From JBELHR01 sp049606855 (lineage in GTDB: Bacteria; Bacteroidota; Bacteroidia; Flavobacteriales; Flavobacteriaceae), in the NCBI GenBank assembly GCA_049606855.1, contig JBMYVY010000010.1:15749-79748 (forward strand): a DNA stretch of 64,000 nucleotides. The letters run 5' to 3'. The notes below the pieces were generated by a model. That model ran no database searches and was not told the origin of the DNA. It saw only the letters and a program-made list of their open reading frames with translations. Made by a program: the position numbers and the translations under genes. Shown here one piece after another: positions 33,526 through 42,484 of this stretch. The stretch's first letter is position 1. Every line of letters starts with the position of its first letter.

Positions 33526-34389
33526 ATGGACTTTAAATTGGAAAACAAATACCTCTCAGTAATTATTAAAAAACAAGGGGTTGAACTTATAAGCGCAAGG
33601 TCAAAAACCACTAATTTTGAATACATCTGGCAAGGAAATCCAGAGTTTTGGACAGGCCAAGCTCCTGTTCTTTTTCCAGCTATTGGAGAGTTTAAAGATG
33701 AAATTTGTTTTTTTGAAGGTGAGCAATTTAGTATTCCCAAGCACGGTTTTGTAAGACATAATCCTAATTTTGACCTACTTGAACACGAGGATAATTCAGT
33801 TCTTTTAGAGCTAAGACATAGTGAAGAAACACTCAAAATGTACCCCTATAAGTTTAGTTTTAGAATTCAATACACTTTAGAAAAAAACAAGCTTATCGTA
33901 CATCATGAAGTTTGGAATTTAGACCAAAAAACCATGTATTTCTGTTTAGGAGGTCATCCCGCATTTAATTGCCCCGATGGCATTGAAAATTACAGAATCA
34001 AATTTGACGAAACTGAATCTGTAAAAACAACTCTTTTGTCTGAGGGAGGCTTAATTACAGATACCCAAGAGGATGTTTTGGTTGAACAAAATGAAATCCA
34101 ATTAACGGAGCATATTTTTGATCGAGATGCATTAATCTTTACTGATTTGCAATCTAATAGCGCTTCGCTGGAGAATAACAAAGGGGTCCCCCTTGTATCC
34201 ATGGACTATAATGGATTTCCTTTTTTAGGGATTTGGTCTAAACCCAAAGCACCATATGTCTGCATCGAGCCATGGATTGGTATAGCGGATCACGAACATA
34301 CTACGGGTGAATTTAAAGATAAACTTGGCGTCCAAAACCTCCCTGCTGGTAAATTATTTGAAGCTGATTATTCGATTAAATTTCATTAA
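33526..34389 (+). CDS. Aldose 1-epimerase family protein (LacX/YihR type)
   Basis: A 287-residue cytoplasmic mutarotase-like protein. The beta-sandwich pattern is FEYIWQGNPEFWTGQAPVLF, then GFVRHNPNFDLLEH (a catalytic His region), LGGHPAFNCPDG (the second His), and YVCIEPWIGIADHEHTTGEF (the catalytic Glu). Such enzymes interconvert alpha and beta anomers of sugars; the substrate is not evident. It is divergent from the GH3 gene across 48 bases, which hints at shared sugar metabolism. Its last 14 bases overlap the convergent nitroreductase. Confidence 0.9.
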   Translation: MDFKLENKYLSVIIKKQGVELISARSKTTNFEYIWQGNPEFWTGQAPVLFPAIGEFKDEICFFEGEQFSIPKHGFVRHNPNFDLLEHEDNSVLLELRHSEETLKMYPYKFSFRIQYTLEKNKLIVHHEVWNLDQKTMYFCLGGHPAFNCPDGIENYRIKFDETESVKTTLLSEGGLITDTQEDVLVEQNEIQLTEHIFDRDALIFTDLQSNSASLENNKGVPLVSMDYNGFPFLGIWSKPKAPYVCIEPWIGIADHEHTTGEFKDKLGVQNLPAGKLFEADYSIKFH

Positions 34390-34975
34390 TCACTAAATTC
34401 TCATCTAAACGGCTTTTTGCATGGATTGAAGGTTGATTCTTATCGTCCTCAGCACGGTAACCGATTGCCACAGCGAATAAAGGATCATGTTTCTTATTTC
34501 CGATGATTTCTTTGTATTTGTCTGCCTCAATTCCTTCCATTGGGGTAGAATCAATCCCCATGCTGATGCAGGCGCTAAGAAAAAATCCCAGGGCTAAATA
34601 CACTTGATGAGACATCCAAGATTTCACACGTTCCTCCCCTTGAGGTTTAAGCATATTATTGTAATAATCCACTGCCCCTTGAGGTAAAAAGGCATTAATC
34701 TGCGATTCGAAGTCCTTAGCATTGTCCAAAACACTAAAAACCACAACAGTATCACAATCCAAAACCTTGGGCTTGTTAAAGAATGAAGCCTCTGCCAATT
34801 GAGCCTTTACCTCTGGATTTTTAACAAAAGTAAATTTCCAAGGCTGGCTATTTATCGATGATGCTGATAACTGCAATACCCTCTTGAGTTCGTCAATTTT
34901 ACCTTCTTCAATTTTCCTTTCAGCATTGTATTTTTTAGTGGTATATCTCGTGTTCATTAATTCAATAAAATTCAT
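34376..34975 (-). CDS. NAD(P)H nitroreductase family protein (NfsB-like)
   Basis: A 199-residue FMN enzyme. RYTTKKYN near the start binds FMN phosphate, followed by LSASSINSQPWKFTFVKNPE and, in the C-terminal half, SACISMGIDSTPMEGIE and FAVAIGYRAEDD. The length and motifs are those of the oxygen-insensitive nitroreductase/dihydropteridine reductase group, which reduces nitro compounds and quinones. The natural substrate is unknown. A TAAATTTG box at 35000-35007 on this strand would start transcription roughly 20 bases before the ATG. Confidence 0.92.
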   Translation of the reverse strand: MNFIELMNTRYTTKKYNAERKIEEGKIDELKRVLQLSASSINSQPWKFTFVKNPEVKAQLAEASFFNKPKVLDCDTVVVFSVLDNAKDFESQINAFLPQGAVDYYNNMLKPQGEERVKSWMSHQVYLALGFFLSACISMGIDSTPMEGIEADKYKEIIGNKKHDPLFAVAIGYRAEDDKNQPSIHAKSRLDENLVINEI

Positions 34976-34999
34976 AACGTTCTGTTTTATAGGTTTTTA

Positions 35000-35007
35000 C
35001 AAATTTA
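35000..35007 (-). promoter_or_regulatory. -7 box (TAAATTTG) of the nitroreductase gene
   Basis: Exact TAnnTTTG on the minus strand, 24 bases before the ATG. No clear TTTG element is seen at -33. Confidence 0.4.
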
Positions 35008-35118
35008 AGGAAATCTTGATGAACGGATGAAAGCTTAGGTAATTGGCTTGTTTCTTGATAAGAAAAGTTAAAACCTCTTGGATGCTTGTCGTTGGAATGT
35101 TAAATGAAAAATACGGAA

Positions 35119-35148
35119 TTGAAGCTTTAATTTAAAACATTAAATTTG
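35119..35148 (+). promoter_or_regulatory. Promoter with both Bacteroidetes elements
   Basis: TTG at 35119-35121, a 19-base spacer and TAAATTTG at 35141-35148, then CACC and the ATG at 35153. Both elements and the spacing agree with the phylum consensus. Transcription would begin at about the A of the ATG, giving a leaderless mRNA. Confidence 0.6.
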
Positions 35149-35152
35149 CACC

Positions 35153-35872
35153 ATGAGAGAACTTTTCTTTTCGTTTTTTTTTCTTCTATTTAGCAGCGCT
35201 GTTGTGGCACAAGCTGAAGGAACTGTTCGTGCCGGAAATGAACGCGTTCAGGAAGCTACAATTTACAATTTAAGGACCAAAACCTTCACCGTTAGTGATG
35301 TAAATGGCAACTATAAAATTGAAGCTCAGCCCAATGATACCTTGTTGATTTCTCATATGGCATTTGGGTCAAAAAAGATCTTAGTTGACAAAAATCTCGT
35401 CCTTCCTGATGTAATGTTTACCTCATCTCGAACTACATTAGATGAAGTCTATCTCGATCAAACAAATCACGCTGCTCGATTGGGTTTACCCAATGCAGAA
35501 AAAGAGGTCATGACGAAGTCTCAACGAAAACTAAATGCTGCAGGAGACGTCCCAACATGGGCGCTTGTGGGAGCATTGGTAGGTGCAGTTCCTCTAGAAA
35601 CTGTAATAAATAAAATTACAGGGAAAACAAAAAAGCTCAAAAAAGAAGTCGCCCTAGAACGGCAAATGCAACAAGCTGATTATATTGGAAATAAGTATTA
35701 TAATTTGATGGTTAATCGTTGGAAAATGAACGAAGACGAAGTCCAACAATTTATATTTTTTGTCTCTCTTGACGATGATTTCACAAGACAAGTAAAGCAC
35801 CCTGAAAGTCAAGCTTTTCAATTTTACCTCACCGAACAATATCTACAGTTTAAGGAAATCAATAATGACTAA
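35153..35872 (+). CDS. Exported protein with carboxypeptidase-regulatory-like domain
   Basis: A 239-residue protein with a signal peptide (Phe-rich residues 4-20, cut near VVAQ). Residues 22-95 have the transthyretin/CarboxypepD_reg-like pattern GTVRAGNERVQEATIYNLRT, FTVSDVNGNYKIEAQPNDTL and ISHMAFGSKKI, as in the N-terminal plug extension of TonB-dependent receptors. The rest, about 130 residues, is helical and charged with MNEDEVQQFIFFVSLDDDF near the end. There is no barrel, so it is not a receptor. The family occurs widely in flavobacteria with unknown function. It overlaps the following gene by 8 bases. Confidence 0.82.
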   Translation: MRELFFSFFFLLFSSAVVAQAEGTVRAGNERVQEATIYNLRTKTFTVSDVNGNYKIEAQPNDTLLISHMAFGSKKILVDKNLVLPDVMFTSSRTTLDEVYLDQTNHAARLGLPNAEKEVMTKSQRKLNAAGDVPTWALVGALVGAVPLETVINKITGKTKKLKKEVALERQMQQADYIGNKYYNLMVNRWKMNEDEVQQFIFFVSLDDDFTRQVKHPESQAFQFYLTEQYLQFKEINND

Positions 35873-36596
35873 AGCCATTGGTATTTTAGGTGCAGGATGG
35901 GTAGGTAAGGCCTTTGCCGAAGCTCTTATTGATCAGGGCTATTCTGTTCATGTTTCTAGAAGAACATTTAAAGATGATCTTAAAAGCGCTAGACACTTCT
36001 TGATTAATTTAGCTGATAATTCGGCTCTGAAGGACTTTCTCAATGTTGAAACTCTGTTTATTTGTATTCCTTCAAAAAATAGCGTAGAATTCGAAAACTT
36101 AATTGAAGAAATTAATAGATCTTCAATTAAAAGAGTGATTTACTTAAGTTCAACAGGCGTATATCGCGACTCTAAACACCCTTTGATTGAAATTGAAAAT
36201 ATGCTCTTGAAGCACATCAACTGTCCAGTGTTTGTTGTTCGTTTAGGGGGATTAGTCGGCTATAATCGAGAGCCTGGGAATTTCTTTAAAAATCAAAAAC
36301 CCATTCCTCGACCAAATCATCCAGTAAACTTGATACACAGAGATGATGTTATAGGGATATTACTTAAACTTGCTGAGTTAAAATTCAATAAAAATTACAC
36401 CTTGGACGCCGTGGCTGACTTGCATCCACATAGATTGGAATACTATCAAAATAGACAAAAACTTTTAGGAAACAGAATAAGTCCGGGAGGAATGCCCAGT
36501 GATCGAGAAGCTCTTCGGATCAGCAATGAAGAAATTAAGCGACTTTTAGCTTATGAGTTCATCTATGGGGATTTAATCTTCCCTTTCCAAAATTAA
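35865..36596 (+). CDS. NAD(P)-binding Rossmann protein (YeeZ-like)
   Basis: A 243-residue protein. The dinucleotide-binding motif is at the very start (IGILGAGWVGKAFAEALIDQ), then LFICIPSKNS, VIYLSSTGVYRDS (an extended SDR-like strand) and VRLGGLVGYNREPG, NLIHRDDVIGILL. This is the layout of YeeZ-type NAD-dependent epimerase/dehydratase-like proteins; the substrate is unknown. The catalytic YxxxK of classical SDR enzymes is not obvious. Its 3' end overlaps recQ (opposite strand) by 24 bases. Confidence 0.85.
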   Translation: MTKAIGILGAGWVGKAFAEALIDQGYSVHVSRRTFKDDLKSARHFLINLADNSALKDFLNVETLFICIPSKNSVEFENLIEEINRSSIKRVIYLSSTGVYRDSKHPLIEIENMLLKHINCPVFVVRLGGLVGYNREPGNFFKNQKPIPRPNHPVNLIHRDDVIGILLKLAELKFNKNYTLDAVADLHPHRLEYYQNRQKLLGNRISPGGMPSDREALRISNEEIKRLLAYEFIYGDLIFPFQN

Positions 36597-38648
36597 TAAT
36601 CCGTACTTTATAGTATTGTATGATAACTCCTCTTCGAGATGCGTGTAAAACGCTTTCAAACTCGCCTTGGGACCCAGTTCTTCTTTAGCTTTTCTCAATA
36701 AGTTCAATTCTGAATTATCGACAAAATTTCCTAGATCAATATCTTCTCCGTCCTTAAATAACTTTAAAAAATGACTGTGAATAGTGGCCACGTTAAGTTT
36801 TCTTTCAGCTGCAATTTCATCAGCTGAAAGGCCCTTCTGATACCAATCAAGTGTTTCTTTATAAGTATCCTTTTTCTTAACCTTTGGCTTAGTTTGGGTA
36901 AATTCTTGAATCTCATTGATGAACGCAGCACCGTAGTCTCTAAATTTCTGCTTTCCAACACCGTCAATGTGCATAAACTCTTCATCAGATATTGGTTTTT
37001 CGGATTCCATTTGTTTTAAGCTAGCGTCATTAAAAACCAGGTAAGCAGGTATCCCTTTTTCTTGAGCTATGTTCAATCGGAGCTGCCTTAATCGATCAAA
37101 TAATCCCGTGCTTTTAGCAAGCTTCTTTTTGGTGGATGTTTCTTTTTTAAGCCTCATTTTGGCTTTGGTCAATTTAACCTCAGTTCCCTCAAACAACACT
37201 TTTTTGGCAAGTTCGGTAAGAAGTAGGGCATTGTTTTGATGAAATGCAACCTCTAAATAACCTTGATTAATTAATTGAATAACATATTGCTGTAAATCGT
37301 TCCACGGGAGGTCAGAGGCCACACCATAGGTCTTTAATTGATCATAAGCCCGATCTAAAATAAGACTGTTTCTAGCCCCTCTCAAAAAGTCAACTAGAGT
37401 ACCAACGGATTCCTTTTGATTAAGTCTATAAACACCTGAAAGGACTTTTTGTGCAATTAAAGTTCCATTAAAAAACTCTGGAGGATTTAAACAAACATCA
37501 CAGTTCATGCAATCTTCTGTAATCCACTCTCCAAAATAATTCAATAGTATTTTTCTTCGACAACTCGTGGCTTCCGTATATTCTTGCATACGCTGCAATT
37601 TGGATCTTTGAACCTCCTCATTGCCACTATTGAGGGCAAATTTTTGAAGTTGAACCACATCAGCGTATGAATAAAACAACACTGTTTCACTATCTACTCC
37701 ATCCCTACCAGCACGACCAATTTCTTGATAATACCCCTCTATGTTTTTGGGTAGGTTATAGTGAATAACCCAACGAACATTAGATTTATCGATACCCATA
37801 CCAAATGCTATGGTTGCACAGACTACTTGTAAACGATCGTAGATAAAATCTTCTTGTACCTGCGCTCTTTTACTATGTTCTAAACCGGCATGATATGCGG
37901 CAGCATTTATTCCCTTTTTAATAAGTCTTGAAGCGACTTGCTCCGTACTCTTTCTGCTCAAACAATATATTATTCCTGAAGTGTCCGGTCTCGCATCGAG
38001 GAAGGATTCAATTTGCCCCATTCTGTCTTGACCTACTCTGACTTCTAAGCTCAAATTTGGTCGGTCAAAGGAAGCAATATGTCGGATTGCTCCAGGAATT
38101 CCGAGTTGTTCTAATATATCTTCCCTCGTTGCTTTATCGGCGGTTGCTGTCAAGGCAATAATCGGGGTTTCAGGTAAATTTTTTCTCAAAAAACTTAGCT
38201 GAGTATAGGCGGGTCTGAAATCATGGCCCCAACTAGAAATACAATGAGCTTCATCAATGGCTACTAAAGAAATGGAAATAAGTTCCTTTATGCGCTCAAA
38301 AAAACTCAGGCTTTCAGGTGCTAAGTAGAGTAATTTTAATTCTCTATTCTCAAGTGAATGAAAGAGCTCCTCAACATCAGCATCCTCCAAACTGCTATTT
38401 AAATAAGCTGCATTGACACCATTTGCATTTAACCCATCAACTTGATCCTTCATAAGGGCGATCAAAGGAGAAATTACCAAAGTCAATCCCGGTAATAAAA
38501 TTGCTGGTAATTGATAACAAATAGACTTTCCTCCCCCAGTGGGCATGATTACTAAATTATCCTTTCCTTCGAGGACATGTTCAATAATCTCCTCTTGTAA
38601 TGGGCGAAAATTATCATAGCCAAAATAATCCTTTAATGCTTGCTTCAT
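36573..38648 (-). CDS. recQ: ATP-dependent DNA helicase RecQ
   Basis: A 691-residue 3'-5' helicase for recombination and fork repair. Helicase motifs are MPTGGGKSICYQLPA (I), DEAHCISSWGHDFRPAY (II and aromatic loop), ALTATADK (III), GIIYCLSRKSTEQVA (IV), and QEIGRAGRDG (VI). The RecQ zinc site follows with Cys in SCRRKI, then CMNCDVC. The winged-helix RQC domain, an HRDC domain (about residues 520-595; GIPAYLVFNDASLKQM, DGVGKQKFRDYG) and a C-terminal helix-turn-helix (GLSADEIAAERKLNVATIHS) complete it. The start at ATG 38648 is preferred to a TTG three codons upstream. The coding end overlaps the convergent Rossmann gene. Confidence 0.96.
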   Translation of the reverse strand: MKQALKDYFGYDNFRPLQEEIIEHVLEGKDNLVIMPTGGGKSICYQLPAILLPGLTLVISPLIALMKDQVDGLNANGVNAAYLNSSLEDADVEELFHSLENRELKLLYLAPESLSFFERIKELISISLVAIDEAHCISSWGHDFRPAYTQLSFLRKNLPETPIIALTATADKATREDILEQLGIPGAIRHIASFDRPNLSLEVRVGQDRMGQIESFLDARPDTSGIIYCLSRKSTEQVASRLIKKGINAAAYHAGLEHSKRAQVQEDFIYDRLQVVCATIAFGMGIDKSNVRWVIHYNLPKNIEGYYQEIGRAGRDGVDSETVLFYSYADVVQLQKFALNSGNEEVQRSKLQRMQEYTEATSCRRKILLNYFGEWITEDCMNCDVCLNPPEFFNGTLIAQKVLSGVYRLNQKESVGTLVDFLRGARNSLILDRAYDQLKTYGVASDLPWNDLQQYVIQLINQGYLEVAFHQNNALLLTELAKKVLFEGTEVKLTKAKMRLKKETSTKKKLAKSTGLFDRLRQLRLNIAQEKGIPAYLVFNDASLKQMESEKPISDEEFMHIDGVGKQKFRDYGAAFINEIQEFTQTKPKVKKKDTYKETLDWYQKGLSADEIAAERKLNVATIHSHFLKLFKDGEDIDLGNFVDNSELNLLRKAKEELGPKASLKAFYTHLEEELSYNTIKYGLLILERED

Positions 38649-38684
38649 TTTGAACAAAGGTATCGAAAACTTATCTTTACTAAG

Positions 38685-39959
38685 ATGAAAAAAATTAGCC
38701 TTTTATTGCTCGTTTCACTGCTTTTTTCTTGTGAAAAAAACCAGTACACTAAAATTGACAGATTGACCTACAAAGACCAACTAGAAGGATTTTGGCTTGG
38801 GCAATGTATTGCAAATTGGACCGGTTTGGTTACCGAAATGGATAAAATTGGAGTTGCAGGAGAAATCAATACTGGTGCTTTTTATACCCGTGAAGATTGG
38901 GGCAAGCCAGACCAACCCAGTATCTGGGGAGAAGGTGTTCCAAGTGATTTATCTGAAACCATTGATTTTGTTTTTAGAGGACCTGATCAAGTTTGGGGTG
39001 CAGATGATGATACCGATATTGAATATATGTATCAGCACTTGTTATCCACAGGAGAATTGACTCCTGAACGAATTAGAGAGGGGTGGTTAAAACATATTAA
39101 ACTAGAAGAAGAAAACTATTTATGGGTTTCTAATCAAAGGGCTTTGGATCTTATGGTGGAGGGGTTTTTGCCTCCGCAAACTGGAGACCCACAATACAAT
39201 GAGCATTACAATATGATTGACGCTCAGTTGACCACAGAAATTTTTGGATTATATGCACCTGCACGACCAGACGTTGCAATAGAAATTGCAGAATTACCAA
39301 TTCAAACCACAGCGAGAAAAGAAGCTGAACAAATTTCAAAATTTTATGTCAGCATGTATGCTTTGGCCTCAAAACAATACATGAAAAATAATTCCATGAA
39401 AGAACGTGTTTTTCAGATGGCTGAAGAATCAAAAAGCTTGCTTGAAGAGGAAGGTTACGCTCGTAAAATGTATGACTTTGTAAAAGCTCAATACGATGCG
39501 GGCTGCAGTTGGGAGCAATCAAGAGATGCCCTTTATCAGCGCTATCAAGTTGAACAAAAAGATGGCTATGATATCAGCTCTAGAAATTTATATTGCAATG
39601 GATGTTTTGCAGCAGGAATAAATTTTGCTGCTAGTTTAGTGAGTCTTTTCTACGGAGAAGGAGATTATATTGAAACCGTAAAAATAGGCACATTATGTGG
39701 CTGGGATTCGGATAATCCAACTGCAACTTGGGGAGGAATGCTCGGGTTTATGCTAGGCAAAAAAGAAATTGAAACTTTATTTAATCAACAATTTTCAGAT
39801 CAGTTTTATATTCACCGAACGCGTCAAAATTTTCCAAACCAGGGTATGGACAACTTCAGCAATATGGCACAAACCGGTCTTGATATTGTAGACCGAGTTG
39901 TGCTTGAAAAAATTGGTGGTAAAATTGAAAACGATTCTTGGCTCATCCCTAATAAATAA
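38685..39959 (+). CDS. ADP-ribosylglycohydrolase-fold lipoprotein
   Basis: A 424-residue exported lipoprotein (lipobox LFSC, then EKN). The helical domain has the ADP-ribosylglycohydrolase pattern: GFWLGQCIANWTGL at the start, WGADDDTDIEYMYQHLL, the position of the first metal-binding acidic cluster, and near the end GTLCGWDSDNPTATWGGMLG, the second acidic cluster in place of the usual GGDTD-N. Most members of the fold act on ADP-ribose attached to proteins inside the cell. A periplasmic lipoprotein is unlikely to meet ADP-ribose, so another N- or O-glycosidic substrate is probable. TATCTTTA ends 5 bases before the ATG. It is divergent from recQ and overlaps the convergent M14 gene by 11 bases. 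Confidence 0.82.
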   Translation: MKKISLLLLVSLLFSCEKNQYTKIDRLTYKDQLEGFWLGQCIANWTGLVTEMDKIGVAGEINTGAFYTREDWGKPDQPSIWGEGVPSDLSETIDFVFRGPDQVWGADDDTDIEYMYQHLLSTGELTPERIREGWLKHIKLEEENYLWVSNQRALDLMVEGFLPPQTGDPQYNEHYNMIDAQLTTEIFGLYAPARPDVAIEIAELPIQTTARKEAEQISKFYVSMYALASKQYMKNNSMKERVFQMAEESKSLLEEEGYARKMYDFVKAQYDAGCSWEQSRDALYQRYQVEQKDGYDISSRNLYCNGCFAAGINFAASLVSLFYGEGDYIETVKIGTLCGWDSDNPTATWGGMLGFMLGKKEIETLFNQQFSDQFYIHRTRQNFPNQGMDNFSNMAQTGLDIVDRVVLEKIGGKIENDSWLIPNK

Positions 39960-42438
39960 GACTAGAGAAATAGAGTGCGTTAAAGAACAATCGATTTGTG
40001 CCGTACCACATTCCTCTAAAATTTGGGTTATCAACAAACAAGACTACTGTTCCTCGTCCTTTTCTGCTCGAAATAAGAGAAGCCGTACCGCCTAGCGCCT
40101 CAAGGTTTGCCTGGTTAATATAACCACTTAAAAGTGGATTTTCCGTATACTCTACCACTGTTGAAAATGCATCTTTACTTGGAGCAACCATGATTGAGTG
40201 ATTTCTATAAACTGGAAGCTCCTCTCTAGTGTACCCAAAAGCCAATGGATGACTTCTATCGATAGAGGCCTTGTAAATTGAACCTCCAATGACTTGAGAG
40301 CCATAATAGTCTCTTCTTTGAACATAATCCATTCTTTTTTCTGGGCTTTTGTTCGGGTTTTCCTTTAGCTCAGCAGATATAAATTCATTTCGAATTAACC
40401 ATGCTGTAGCACTTCTTTGACTAATTATGCTCCCTCCTTCTTCTACCCATAATTTGATTCTGTCCAATGTTTTTTCATCCAAAGCATCATAATTTCCCGA
40501 AACTAGGATTAAGGTATTGTACTTCGACCAATCTATTCTTGAAGCTTGATTCATCATCACTTTAGTGATTGGCATATTTAATTTCGTATCGGCAAGAAAC
40601 CACACCTCTCCTGCTTCGTAACTAGAGGTATTTCCTCCAATTAACATCAATGCCTTAGGCTTTTGAATGGTTTTAAAATTTGCTGAACCAAGATCAATCC
40701 CGTTTTTACTATATCCTGTGGAAACCGGATAAACCGGCAAGTCAAGCTGAGAAAGAATAGTATAAAGCTTATCTGAATCAACTGCCTGTCTCTTGACAGG
40801 AACCATTAGAGTTCCATAGGAAAATGATTTAACACCTTGAGCTGTTTCTATTTCAAAAGGCTTGAAAGCCGTATTGACGTATAGGTTTTGTTCCAAAAGA
40901 GAATTTAAAGCATGTGCAGAGTTATACTGATCCCATGGGATAATATAGGCATAGTTCGATTTTTCAAATGCAGGCTTTGTTGGGTTTTGAACTTGTAATT
41001 CAGTAAGTTCTGGAGCCTTATTAACACGCTCATGGGGCATATTATAAGCCAAAGCCACTGTCCATGCGGAGGCATCATAGAATACAGAATCATGAAATTT
41101 GGTTACCGGCTCAAAAAGCGTTCTTACCATCCTGTATTGGGGCTGATCATTAGAAACGTAATATGGATATTCTGAATTAATCGCCTGCTTAACCTCAACT
41201 TTATGTTTCCCCAAAAGAGACAAAAATTCTCGATTTAATTGCTCATCGTATTGATCTCCAAACGACCAACCTCCTTTAGCTGACTTTCCTTCCTCTACGG
41301 CAGTTTTAAAATACTTATTTAAGTGCTCCGCTAGTAACTGTTTTTCAGCAATCGCTGCCCTTACAGTTGCTTTAGAACTGGTAAAATGATTCTTAATAGT
41401 AAAGGAAAAACTCACAGGCCCCATTCTTGAATCTTGTAAATGACCTCGAGAACTCGCTTGTTCAAATACCAAGCCTAAGGCTCCATGCATATCCGGATAA
41501 GTGGAGCCGTAGCCTGGATAAGAATTGTCAAATTGCTCTTTAGTAAAGTATAAAGAGCCTATACCATCTAAAGCTTCACTAAAATATTCCGCAAACTTCA
41601 CGTTTAGAATATCGTAATTATCTCTCGGAATCACAGGGTTTTCAGATCCATAAGGCTTCGTAGGTTCAAAAAAGTAAGTGGCATTTGTACCCATTTCGTG
41701 GAAATCAGTCACAACATTTGGATACCATTTATGATAAAAATCTATTCGAGATTGCGACTCGACATGCGCTAATGGTAACCAATCTCTATTTAAATCAAAC
41801 CAGTAGTGATTTTTTCTTCCTCTTGGCCACATTTCGTTATGTTCTGCATCCAAAGGATCAGAAACCAAAGGATTTCCCTGAAAACTATTTGCCCAAGTGG
41901 TATGGCGATCTCGACCATCAGGATTGAATGTTGGGTCAATTAGAATAACCCCATTATCAAGGGCGTCGATAACTTCCTTATCCCTGCCAGCAACATAATA
42001 ATAAGCAGTAAGTAATGCTGCCTCTGCTGAAGACGGCTCATTTCCATGAACCCCATATCCCAATAATATAACTGGTTTTTGATTCGAGAAATCAAGGTCC
42101 TGAGCTTCTGGGTCAACAAGTTTCAAATGCTCCTGTTGAATATTCTCAATATTAGTTTGATTTTCAATACTCGTAATTCTCAAAACCACAAGTTGTCTGT
42201 GTTCGTATGTATGACCAATGGTATCCAAGACTGCTCGATCTGAAAGCTCAGCAAGCCTATTAAAGTATGAAACTATGGCATCATGTCGGGTATGTAGAGT
42301 GCCAATTTCATATCCCAAAAACTTCTCAGGGCTTGGGATTTTGGGGTCAAAAGAAGACTCTTTTTCGAAATAATAAGAATTTTGTGCGCTGATACTCAAA
42401 CTGAAACAGCACGCCAATAGGGTGATGAAATTTTTCAT
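39949..42438 (-). CDS. Exported M14 family zinc carboxypeptidase
   Basis: An 829-residue secreted peptidase with a signal peptide (ISAQ). The M14 zinc ligands are visible as GYGVHGNEPSSAEAA (HxxE) and the His in VVTDFHEMGT. FDLNRDWLP is substrate-binding, and the catalytic Glu lies in GLVFEQASSRG. The catalytic domain ends near residue 370; the remaining 450 residues are beta-rich and contain a ThuA/GATase-like stretch (IDWSKYNTLILVSGNYDAL, RIKLWVEEGGSIISQRSA). The enzyme probably removes amino acids or short peptides from proteins outside the inner membrane. It is complete. Confidence 0.93.
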   Translation of the reverse strand: MKNFITLLACCFSLSISAQNSYYFEKESSFDPKIPSPEKFLGYEIGTLHTRHDAIVSYFNRLAELSDRAVLDTIGHTYEHRQLVVLRITSIENQTNIENIQQEHLKLVDPEAQDLDFSNQKPVILLGYGVHGNEPSSAEAALLTAYYYVAGRDKEVIDALDNGVILIDPTFNPDGRDRHTTWANSFQGNPLVSDPLDAEHNEMWPRGRKNHYWFDLNRDWLPLAHVESQSRIDFYHKWYPNVVTDFHEMGTNATYFFEPTKPYGSENPVIPRDNYDILNVKFAEYFSEALDGIGSLYFTKEQFDNSYPGYGSTYPDMHGALGLVFEQASSRGHLQDSRMGPVSFSFTIKNHFTSSKATVRAAIAEKQLLAEHLNKYFKTAVEEGKSAKGGWSFGDQYDEQLNREFLSLLGKHKVEVKQAINSEYPYYVSNDQPQYRMVRTLFEPVTKFHDSVFYDASAWTVALAYNMPHERVNKAPELTELQVQNPTKPAFEKSNYAYIIPWDQYNSAHALNSLLEQNLYVNTAFKPFEIETAQGVKSFSYGTLMVPVKRQAVDSDKLYTILSQLDLPVYPVSTGYSKNGIDLGSANFKTIQKPKALMLIGGNTSSYEAGEVWFLADTKLNMPITKVMMNQASRIDWSKYNTLILVSGNYDALDEKTLDRIKLWVEEGGSIISQRSATAWLIRNEFISAELKENPNKSPEKRMDYVQRRDYYGSQVIGGSIYKASIDRSHPLAFGYTREELPVYRNHSIMVAPSKDAFSTVVEYTENPLLSGYINQANLEALGGTASLISSRKGRGTVVLFVDNPNFRGMWYGTNRLFFNALYFSSLIY

Positions 42439-42484
42439 GATTATGGGAAATTGTCGTTGAATTTACTAATTTAGAAATTGAAAA

